From QAMX01 sp964515055 (lineage in GTDB: Bacteria > Bacillota > Clostridia > Oscillospirales > QAMX01), in NCBI GenBank assembly GCA_964515055.1, contig CAZEUG010000009.1, positions 1 through 63,245 on the forward strand: DNA of 63,245 nucleotides. Direction: 5' to 3'. The position numbers were made by a program, and so were the translations under genes. This document shows positions 1 to 7,009 of this stretch, in pieces. Below the pieces are notes generated by a model. It had not been told where the DNA came from. It worked only from the letters and a program-made list of their open reading frames with translations, and searched no databases. The number at the start of each line of letters is the position of its first letter. The first letter of the stretch is position 1.

Positions 1-4
1 ACAG

Positions 5-38
5 CCTAAGCCACCACCCATAAGGGCAGTGACTTAGG
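5..38. repeat. Inverted repeat at window edge
   Basis: Arms at 5-14 and 29-38 are complementary over 10 positions with one mismatch and flank a 14-base loop. The sequence lies just upstream of the point where recognisable WYL protein homology begins, and stops occur in all three forward frames here. It may be the end of a mobile or repeated element that broke the assembly, or simply edge noise. I could not assign it to an IS family. Confidence 0.35.
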
Positions 39-49
39 TTCTTCGATTT

Positions 50-253
50 TTGGGTACTTACGATCAATTCGGAGAGGACCCCCGCACGATTCGTTCCGGC
101 GACCTGTGCATTGCCACCGTCAAGGAGCAGATCAGCCCCGTATTCTGGGGCTGGCTGTTCCAGTTCGGCAATCAAATGCGGATTCTGTCGCCGGACAGAC
201 TGGCAGACGATTTCAGACAGCAGATTGCCGCGCTGCTGGTAGGGGAACGCTGA
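50..253 (+). CDS. WYL-domain transcriptional regulator, C-terminal remnant
   Basis: About 65 residues match the end of WYL-domain regulators: a YDQFGED segment, then the FWGWLFQFG and MRILSP blocks that close this domain, followed by a short charged helix and the stop. WYL proteins usually carry an N-terminal helix-turn-helix and sense ligands or nucleic acid through the WYL fold. The N-terminal part is not present. All three forward frames hit stops between 7 and 37, so the gene is interrupted near 40-58 rather than simply running off the edge. The TTG at 50 is only the first possible codon and has no ribosome-binding site, so I do not regard it as a true start. This is either a disrupted gene or an assembly-edge chimera. 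Confidence 0.6.
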   Translation: MGTYDQFGEDPRTIRSGDLCIATVKEQISPVFWGWLFQFGNQMRILSPDRLADDFRQQIAALLVGER

Positions 254-289
254 CCCCTGTTTTCCGTGCCGGGCGCAAAAAATGCAACG

Positions 290-328
290 AAAAGACCTCT
301 TTTGTCCAATCGACAAAAGAGGTCTTTT
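290..328. terminator. Strong intrinsic terminator, bidirectional
   Basis: A perfect 17-bp stem (290-306 with 312-328) closes a 5-base loop, with A-rich and T-rich flanks on the two sides. It can end transcription of the WYL gene on the plus strand and of the minus-strand tRNA-Thr immediately next to it. Confidence 0.85.
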
Positions 329-330
329 GA

Positions 331-406
331 TGGAGCTGGTGGCCGGACTCGGACCGGCGACCTGTTGATTACGAATCAACTGCTCTACCAACTGAGCCAC
401 ACCAGC
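331..406 (-). tRNA. tRNA-Thr (anticodon CGT)
   Basis: The reverse strand folds into a complete 76-nt cloverleaf: 7-bp acceptor stem (GCTGGTG with CACCAGC), D arm, anticodon loop TTCGTAA and an encoded CCA. Anticodon CGT reads ACG. The T loop reads TCCGAGT, so position 55, normally T (pseudouridine), is C. A strong terminator lies directly downstream at 290-328. Confidence 0.95.
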
Positions 407-590
407 AATCACTCAGATATTATAACAAATGCAGCGATTTTTGTCAAGAGGGAAGCGGCAAAAAACAGAAAAAAACACGCATGATCTTTTCCAAACCGCC
501 CCGAACGCCAAATGAATGCGTTGCCCATCCGGAAAAAACGGTGGACAGTGACTTTCTGCAAAAGAAAACACCACTTTTTTCGGATAGCCC

Positions 591-619
591 TTGACAAATC
601 CCGAAAAACGCGGTATAAT
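591..619 (+). promoter_or_regulatory. SigA promoter of the tRNA-Ala gene
   Basis: TTGACA at 591-596 and TATAAT at 614-619 are separated by 17 bases, a perfect consensus. The tRNA-Ala gene begins 20 bases after the -10 box, as expected for a short-leader stable RNA promoter. Confidence 0.9.
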
Positions 620-638
620 ATCAAGGTGCTTGTGGCAT

Positions 639-714
639 GGGGGTGTAGCTCAGCTGGGAGAGCATTACGTTCGCAACGTAGGGGTCGAGGGTTCGAATCC
701 CTTCATCTCCACCA
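639..714 (+). tRNA. tRNA-Ala (anticodon CGC)
   Basis: A full 76-nt cloverleaf with anticodon loop TTCGCAA reads the codon GCG. The acceptor stem GGGGGTG/CATCTCC contains a G3-U70 pair, the alanine identity element, and CCA is encoded. A dedicated CGC alanine isoacceptor is less common than the usual TGC/GGC set and fits a genome using many GCG codons. Confidence 0.95.
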
Positions 715-720
715 GTCGGC

Positions 721-750
721 AACCCCTTGGTTTCCAGGGGGTTGTTTTTT
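721..750 (+). terminator. Terminator between tRNA-Ala and tRNA-Arg
   Basis: A 10-bp stem with one G-U pair (721-730 with 734-743) is followed by a run of T. It begins 7 bases after the tRNA-Ala CCA. Confidence 0.8.
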
Positions 751-768
751 CAGCACAAATCGCACTAT

Positions 769-845
769 GCGCCCGTAGCTCAGCTGGATAGAGCGTTGGA
801 CTCCGACTCCAAAGGTCGCAGATTCGAATTCTGTCGGGCGTACCA
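769..845 (+). tRNA. tRNA-Arg (anticodon CCG)
   Basis: A complete 77-nt cloverleaf has anticodon loop CTCCGAC, reading CGG. The D loop carries the A expected at position 20 for arginine identity, the T loop is TTCGAAT, and CCA is encoded. The first acceptor pair is a G-U wobble. No clear separate promoter is visible after the 721-750 terminator, so it may depend on readthrough or a weak promoter. Confidence 0.95.
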
Positions 846-887
846 GAACCATGCAGTTGTCTCCGTGACAGCTGCATGGTTCTTTTT
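845..887 (+). terminator. Terminator after tRNA-Arg
   Basis: A 17-bp stem with one G-U pair (845-861 with 867-883) closes a 5-base loop and runs into TTTTT. It overlaps the last base of the tRNA. Confidence 0.85.
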
Positions 888-975
888 GTTGCTGCAAAGT
901 CCCGGCAAAATCCACACGAAGCTGTATCCGGTGAGATGGTTTTTTATGCAGAAAAGATGGAAAAGGAGTCTGTCT

Positions 976-3900
976 ATGAAGAAGCACTTCAGCAAGCGCC
1001 TGCTTTCTCTTTTCCTTGCAGTCGTTCTGTGCGTCGGCATGGCTGTACCCGCCGGTGCAGCCGATGCAAGCGACAACAGCAGAACCATTCGCTTCGAGAA
1101 AGTAGACAACAGCGCGGTGTCCGCTTCTCTGCCGACCGACCGGCTGGTCGATCAGAAGAACGCGACCCCGCAGTACAGCGCGACGGACAAGGTTCGCGTG
1201 TCCATCGTGCTGGAAGGGAAATCCACCATTGAAAAGGGTTTCCTGCTCGATCACATTGCAAAAAACAGCAGCGCCCTGTCCTACCGGCAGAACCTGCAGG
1301 CATCACAGGACGCCATGGCCGCCAGAATTTCCGGCGAGGCTCTGAAGGGCAAAACGCTCGATGTCGTCTGGAACCTGACGCTGGCGGCCAACCTGATTTC
1401 CGCAAACGTCCTCTACGGCGACATTGACGCGATCAAAGCCGTCAAGGGCGTCAAGGACGTCTTTGTCGAAACGCGCTATGAACCGGACACCATCGGCACG
1501 GAAACGACCGACCCGAACATGGCGACCTCCAGTGAAATGATCGGCAGCAGTGCCGCGTGGAGTGCCGGGTATACCGGTAAGGGCAGCAAAATCGCCATCA
1601 TCGACACCGGTACGGATACCGACCACCAGAGCTTTGACGCGGACGCCTTCCTCTATGCGGTGGGCGAGGACGCGGCGCTGATGAACGTGGACGATATCGC
1701 CGCCGTGCTGGAACAGCTCAATGCATACAAAAATGACAAAACGCTGACAGCAGAAAAGCTCTACCTCACCGCCAAACTGCCGTTTGCCTATAACTATGTA
1801 GACGGTGACCTTAACGTCACCCACGACAACGACAAGCAGGGCGAGCACGGCTCCCACGTCGCCGGGATCGCCACCGCCAACCGCTACATTTCCAACGGCG
1901 ACGGCACCTACTCCAATGCGCTGACTGCCGTCCACACCCAGGGCGTGGCTCCTGATGCCCAGCTGATCACCATGAAGGTCTTCGGCAAGAACGGCGGTGC
2001 CTATGACTCCGACTACATGGCCGCCATCGAGGATGCCATCGTCCTCGGCGCCGACAGCATCAACCTCTCCCTCGGCTCCGGCAATCCGGGCTTCTCCAGC
2101 GCCAGCGATGCCGCCTATCAGAAAATCATGGACAACCTGACCGAAGCGGGCGCAGTCATCTGCATTTCCGCCGGCAACAGCGGCACCTGGCAGAAGATCA
2201 CCACCTATGGCTACCTCTACAATGGCGGCGTCTCCATGCAGACGAACGGCTCTCCGGGCAGCTATACGAACGCCTTCACCGTTGGCTCGGTCGATAACAC
2301 CGGTGCCACCAACTATTTCCTCATGTTCGGGGAAGGTGAACCGAAAACGCTGGTGCCCTACAGTGAAATCACCGAGTACAATAACGAACCGATTGCCACG
2401 CTCGATACAAGCGAAGACGGCTCCGGCACCGAGTATGATTTCATCCTCTTTGATAATACCGGCAAAGACGACTCCGGCAACAACCTGCTGATGGACTACG
2501 CCGACCTGACAGCCGGCAAAGTCGTCCTCGTTTACCGCGGCACGTCCTCGTTCTACGAAAAGCATGAAGCCGTCGAAGAAGTCGGCGGGATCGCGTGTAT
2601 TGTCGTAAACAATGAGGCCGGTATCCTCATCATGAATTTGACGGGTTCGACTGCGACCATTCCGTGCGTCTCCATCACACAGGCAGACGGCGAAGCCATC
2701 AGGGCAGCTGCTACACCTGTCACCGATGACGACGGCAACACGCTCTACTGCACCGGCAAGATCACAGTTTCCAATGCCGTTCAGAGCGTGCAGGGCTCTA
2801 TGGATTCCTACACGATCAGCGAGTTTTCCAGCTGGGGTGTTCCGGGTTCGCTGGAGCTCAAGCCGGAAATCACCGCGCCGGGCGGCAACATCTATTCCGT
2901 CAACGGTGCCCCTGAAGGTGGCCAGGCCTATGAAAATATGTCCGGCACCTCCATGGCCGCCCCGCAGGTCACCGGCATGGTCGCGCTGATCGCGCAGTAC
3001 ATCCGCGAAAACAACCTGACCACAAAGACCGGCCTGTCCGCCCGTCAACTGGCACAGAGCCTCCTGATGTCCACGGCCAAGCCGATCGTTGAAGAGGATT
3101 CCGGCTCCTACTATTCGGTGCTGGCGCAGGGTGCCGGTCTGGCCAACGTGAGCGATGCGCTCAACGCCCACAGCGCGATCATGATGAGCGATGGCGCGAA
3201 CGCCGGAGCCGCCGATGGCAAGGTCAAGGTCGAGCTCGGCGATGACCCCGCCAAAACCGGCACCTATTCGTTCAGCTACACGCTGACCAACCTGAAGGAC
3301 AAAGACGCCGAATACCACTTCTATACAGACGTGTTCACACAGGATGTCTTTGAGGCGAACACAAATTCAGGCGTAGAAACCCTCCTCGATACCTGGACTG
3401 CGCCGCTGGATGCGATTGTCACTTATGAAGTAAACGGCGTTTCGCTGTTCTCCAATCGCGCTCAGAAAATTCTCGACTATGTCGCCGGCAAAGGTGAACT
3501 GACCGACGGGGAGAAAGTGGAATTCGACGCAGACGGGGACGGCAGCATCACGTCCTATGATGCACACCTTGTCTTCATCTCCGATCTGTCGATTGTGCTC
3601 CCCGCCAACGAAAGCGTCACCGTGAACGTGACGATTGCCCTGACGGAAGAGACAAAGGAATCCCTGAACACAGATTACCCCGTCGGCGCATACATCGAAG
3701 CGTTCAGCTATGCGGAAGAATTGAGCTCAACAGAAGGCGAAAAGGGTACCATCCACTCCATCCCGGTGCTCGGCTTCTACGGCAGCTGGTCTGACGCCTC
3801 TATGTTCGATGTCGGCACACTGGCCGAATACTGGTACGAAACCGAAGCACGCTACCCGTATCTGGCTCGCGAAACCGATTTTTTCACAAACTACCTGACC

Positions 3901-5202
3901 GTCAAGTACGCGGGCGAGAGCGGCGAATACTACTATTTCGGCAACCCGCTGACGGACGATGACGAATACCTCGATGAGCGCAACGCGTTCAACAGCAGCG
4001 ACCTCCTCTCGAAGTACTATGCAACCATCATTCGCAATGCGGGCGGTGCCATCTGGCAGGTGACCGATGCGAACACCGGCGAAGTCTATGCCCGTAAAGA
4101 GCTCGGCTCGGTGTACAGCGCCTATTTCTATGTGAACGGTTCAGCCTGGCGAAACACGCAGTCCGGTGTCACGCTGAACTGGAACGGCACAGACGCCGAC
4201 GGCGACAAGCTCCCCGAAGGGACGGAAGTACTCGTCTCCCTGATTCTTGCACCGGAGTATTACGCTGCCGAAGACGGCACCTATGACTGGGATGCTCTGA
4301 CCGACGGCAACGAGGAAAACGGTGAACTGGGCGCAGGCGCTTTCATGACCACGCGCACCGCCATCGACAACACCACGCCGGAGCTGTCCGAAGTCACCTA
4401 CGATGCGGAAAACAGGACGCTTTCCGTCACGGCGGCAGATAACCGCTATCTGGCGTGTGTCGCACTCTACCAGAAGGACGTTGAAAAGGAAATCGACTTC
4501 TTCACGCCGAATCAGGCGCTGGAGGAGATGGGCGAAGCCAAAACCTATCAGCTGGAGATCCCTGTGAATACCGAAGGTAACGAGTTCTACCTGCAGCTCA
4601 CCGACTATGCCATGAACCAGAACACTTACAGGTTCCTGTTGACGGACGATGGCGAAATCGATGACACCGAGGTTCCCATGACGTCCATCACCCTGCCGGA
4701 AACACTGACAGTGCTCAAAAACACCACGGCGCAGCTGACCCCGAGCTTTGAGCCGTGGATGGCCATCGAAACGGTCACGTGGTCGTCCGCCGATGAAAGC
4801 ATTGCCACGGTGGACGAAAACGGTGTGGTCACCGGCATCGAAGAGGGCACCACCACCATCACAGCGCTCTCTACCGTTGACGAAGCGGTATCCGCTACCT
4901 GCACAGTCACTGTCAAAACGTTCAACATCACGCTGAACGGGATGCTGCAGGATGAAGACGGCAACCCGCAGCTCTTTGCGTGGAATCTGCAAACGGACAA
5001 CACCTGGAGCAAAGTGGCTGACCTGGAAAACAATATCAACGCGGCCACCTTTGACTTTGCACACGAAAACGGAAAAATCTTCCAGATGGATACCGATGGC
5101 TACCTCTACAGGGTTGACCCCGCCACCGGCGAAACGCTGGAAACCTCCGCTGCCCCAACGATTTCGGCGCCCCGATCAATGACATGGAATACGCCGGTAT
5201 GA
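976..5202 (+). CDS. Secreted S8 (subtilisin-like) serine protease, N-terminal part of a frameshifted surface protein
   Basis: The start ATG at 976 has AAAGGAG seven bases upstream and opens a signal peptide ending in AGA-AD near residue 35. A propeptide-like region follows, then the S8 catalytic domain: Asp210 in IIDTGTD, His291 in EHGSHVAG, the oxyanion Asn in SAGNSG and Ser659 in GTSMAAP. A protease-associated insert lies between His and Ser. Downstream are Fn3-like segments, a calcium-loop sequence DADGDGSITSYDAHL near residue 850 that resembles half a dockerin, and a bacterial Ig-like (Big2) domain around residues 1235-1315. The frame then ends at 5202, while the continuation, including the SLH anchor, lies in another frame starting near 5160. 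The likely role is a cell-surface protease acting on host, dietary or envelope proteins. No clear promoter is visible after the tRNA-Arg terminator. Confidence 0.85.
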   Translation: MKKHFSKRLLSLFLAVVLCVGMAVPAGAADASDNSRTIRFEKVDNSAVSASLPTDRLVDQKNATPQYSATDKVRVSIVLEGKSTIEKGFLLDHIAKNSSALSYRQNLQASQDAMAARISGEALKGKTLDVVWNLTLAANLISANVLYGDIDAIKAVKGVKDVFVETRYEPDTIGTETTDPNMATSSEMIGSSAAWSAGYTGKGSKIAIIDTGTDTDHQSFDADAFLYAVGEDAALMNVDDIAAVLEQLNAYKNDKTLTAEKLYLTAKLPFAYNYVDGDLNVTHDNDKQGEHGSHVAGIATANRYISNGDGTYSNALTAVHTQGVAPDAQLITMKVFGKNGGAYDSDYMAAIEDAIVLGADSINLSLGSGNPGFSSASDAAYQKIMDNLTEAGAVICISAGNSGTWQKITTYGYLYNGGVSMQTNGSPGSYTNAFTVGSVDNTGATNYFLMFGEGEPKTLVPYSEITEYNNEPIATLDTSEDGSGTEYDFILFDNTGKDDSGNNLLMDYADLTAGKVVLVYRGTSSFYEKHEAVEEVGGIACIVVNNEAGILIMNLTGSTATIPCVSITQADGEAIRAAATPVTDDDGNTLYCTGKITVSNAVQSVQGSMDSYTISEFSSWGVPGSLELKPEITAPGGNIYSVNGAPEGGQAYENMSGTSMAAPQVTGMVALIAQYIRENNLTTKTGLSARQLAQSLLMSTAKPIVEEDSGSYYSVLAQGAGLANVSDALNAHSAIMMSDGANAGAADGKVKVELGDDPAKTGTYSFSYTLTNLKDKDAEYHFYTDVFTQDVFEANTNSGVETLLDTWTAPLDAIVTYEVNGVSLFSNRAQKILDYVAGKGELTDGEKVEFDADGDGSITSYDAHLVFISDLSIVLPANESVTVNVTIALTEETKESLNTDYPVGAYIEAFSYAEELSSTEGEKGTIHSIPVLGFYGSWSDASMFDVGTLAEYWYETEARYPYLARETDFFTNYLTVKYAGESGEYYYFGNPLTDDDEYLDERNAFNSSDLLSKYYATIIRNAGGAIWQVTDANTGEVYARKELGSVYSAYFYVNGSAWRNTQSGVTLNWNGTDADGDKLPEGTEVLVSLILAPEYYAAEDGTYDWDALTDGNEENGELGAGAFMTTRTAIDNTTPELSEVTYDAENRTLSVTAADNRYLACVALYQKDVEKEIDFFTPNQALEEMGEAKTYQLEIPVNTEGNEFYLQLTDYAMNQNTYRFLLTDDGEIDDTEVPMTSITLPETLTVLKNTTAQLTPSFEPWMAIETVTWSSADESIATVDENGVVTGIEEGTTTITALSTVDEAVSATCTVTVKTFNITLNGMLQDEDGNPQLFAWNLQTDNTWSKVADLENNINAATFDFAHENGKIFQMDTDGYLYRVDPATGETLETSAAPTISAPRSMTWNTPV

Positions 5203-6911
5203 ACAGCCTGCAGCTGGAACAGGATTATCTGGTCGGCGTCTACGGCAGTTACCTCCTGTATTCCGAAGGCATGGAGAACACCTTCAGCGCGGGCTGGAAT
5301 ACGAGGGACTACCTGAGCACCCACCTCGGCGCCTCCGAATTCACGGCGGTCTCCTGGGCAGGGTACGATTCAGGAAACCGAGATGTTTTTTACTGCCTGA
5401 CCGATACAGGCGACCTCTGGGTCATGATGATCGACCTGGCCACCGGCAGCGCGAACATGACCTGGTATGAAACCGACCTCGACCTCGACTTCCCGGGCGA
5501 TGACGGTGCATACTACTGCTCCATGGTCATGGGCGACGACGGGAACTTTTACCTCAGCTATTTCAACGGCGATACCAACCAGATTTACGTGCTGGAAGGT
5601 GAAGACCTGTATGATGAAGCGGACCAATACGTTGACACGTTCTACCGCGCCACTCTGCTCGGCAACGTCGGCGACGACGTCTGGCCGTGCGCACTGCTCA
5701 CCGTCACGGAGAACCAGGCAGAGGATTCCGACGGTGACGAGACCGGCGAGACCGATGCACGGCTGATGATCACCCGTGAATCCGTCGAACGCGCAACCGC
5801 GAACGCCGAAACGATTCAGCGCCCGCAGCCCGCAGCCAACGGCAGCCTCAACGCCGTCCGCGTCAACGCTGCGCCGAAGGCGACGCTGAACAAGGAACCG
5901 GTCGCAGAAACGAACGGCACCGCCGTCACGGAAACCGGCAGCATTCACCTGGACATTGAGGCAGACGCCTCCACCAACGGCCTGCTGCAGATCGAATATG
6001 ACGCAGACGTGCTGACGCTCTTCAGTGCCACCGCGCAGAAGGTCATGAGCGCATTCCATTCGGAATCCGGCAAGCTCACGATGGCCTATGCCGCGGCCAG
6101 CGAGGTCAGTGATGTCATTGCAGCGCTGATCTTCAACTACGATCTGGACACCTGCCCGGACACGACTGCCGTCAAGCTCACCGTCCTGCAGGATGGCACA
6201 GACTTCGAAGCTGCCGAGCCTGTCGAGCTGACACTCACGCTGAAAAAAGCGGAGCAACCCACCCCGATTGACCCGACCCCGGTAGACCCGACCCCGGTTC
6301 GCCCATCCGAGCCGATTCCGGTCGATCCGGTTCCGCCGGTGACACCGGACGAACCGACAGCCACCAACCCGTTTGACGACATTGACGGCCATATGTTCTA
6401 TGACGACATCCTGTATGTCTACCAGAACGGCCTGATGAATGGCACGGGTGACAACCACTTCTCACCGGATCTCGCCATGACCCGCAGTATGCTGGTTACC
6501 ATCCTGTACCGGATGGAGGGCGAACCCGAGGTGGAGAGCGCGGTTACCTTCCCGGATGTGGAGGACGGACAGTTCTACACGAAAGCCATCGCATGGGCGG
6601 CATCCAACCACATCGTCAACGGCTGTGACGATGGCACCTTCCAGCCGAAGCTGGAAATCACGCGGGAACAGCTGGTCACCATCCTGTACCGCTACGCGCA
6701 GTACAAGGGCTGTGACGTCAGCACAACGGAAACGCTGGCGGACTTCACCGATGCAGACACGATTGCGCCGTATGCATCCGAGGCCTTCTGCTGGGCAGTG
6801 GACGCCGGTATCATCAACGGCACCGGCAACAACCAGCTGAGCCCGAAGGGCACAGCGACCCGCGGCCAGCTCGCCGCCATCATCCACCGCTACTGCAGCT
6901 GGATGGACTGA
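5184..6911 (+). CDS. C-terminal part of the same surface protease: cohesin-like domain and three SLH repeats
   Basis: This frame continues the protein interrupted at about 5150-5160. If the CCCC run at 5153-5156 had one more C, the two frames would join into a single product of about 1,980 residues. The segment starts with beta-propeller-like strands, then a cohesin-like domain (SIHLDIEAD to LTLTLKK), a Pro-Thr linker of PTPVDPTP repeats, and three S-layer homology repeats ending in the stop. SLH domains bind pyruvylated secondary cell-wall polymers, so this is the wall anchor. ATG 5184 lacks a ribosome-binding site and a signal peptide, so an independent product from here would not be exported. 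A loss-of-anchor frameshift or a sequencing indel are the main explanations. Confidence 0.8.
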   Translation: MEYAGMNSLQLEQDYLVGVYGSYLLYSEGMENTFSAGWNTRDYLSTHLGASEFTAVSWAGYDSGNRDVFYCLTDTGDLWVMMIDLATGSANMTWYETDLDLDFPGDDGAYYCSMVMGDDGNFYLSYFNGDTNQIYVLEGEDLYDEADQYVDTFYRATLLGNVGDDVWPCALLTVTENQAEDSDGDETGETDARLMITRESVERATANAETIQRPQPAANGSLNAVRVNAAPKATLNKEPVAETNGTAVTETGSIHLDIEADASTNGLLQIEYDADVLTLFSATAQKVMSAFHSESGKLTMAYAAASEVSDVIAALIFNYDLDTCPDTTAVKLTVLQDGTDFEAAEPVELTLTLKKAEQPTPIDPTPVDPTPVRPSEPIPVDPVPPVTPDEPTATNPFDDIDGHMFYDDILYVYQNGLMNGTGDNHFSPDLAMTRSMLVTILYRMEGEPEVESAVTFPDVEDGQFYTKAIAWAASNHIVNGCDDGTFQPKLEITREQLVTILYRYAQYKGCDVSTTETLADFTDADTIAPYASEAFCWAVDAGIINGTGNNQLSPKGTATRGQLAAIIHRYCSWMD

Positions 6912-6942
6912 GCCACCCACGCACAGCAAATTTCTGTCATCA

Positions 6943-6980
6943 AAAAATCGGAGGCACCGAAACAGGTGCCTCCGATTTTT
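6943..6980. terminator. Terminator after the surface protease
   Basis: A perfect 15-bp stem (6944-6958 with 6965-6979) closes a 6-base loop, with A and T runs on both sides. It can serve both the plus-strand protease and the minus-strand ATPase gene ending at 7010. Confidence 0.9.
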
Positions 6981-7009
6981 GCGGTTTGGGGCGTGTTCAA
7001 TTGGGAAAC

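Noticed and set aside
1..58. Insertion sequence end of the ISL3 type
   Set aside because: GGTTCTTCG at 37-45 is faintly similar to some IS ends but points into the WYL gene rather than toward a transposase, and no transposase is present.
1303..3318. A 671-codon open frame on the minus strand opposite the protease
   Set aside because: Its protein has no domain signature and mirrors the codon bias of the real gene, while the opposite strand has all S8 catalytic motifs. Similar long antisense frames opposite typA, the acyl-CoA synthetase and the 54.5 kb ABC gene were rejected for the same reason.
5145..5190. Programmed ribosomal frameshifting at the protease junction
   Set aside because: There is no slippery heptamer followed by a clear pseudoknot. 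A missing C in a C run explains the geometry more simply.
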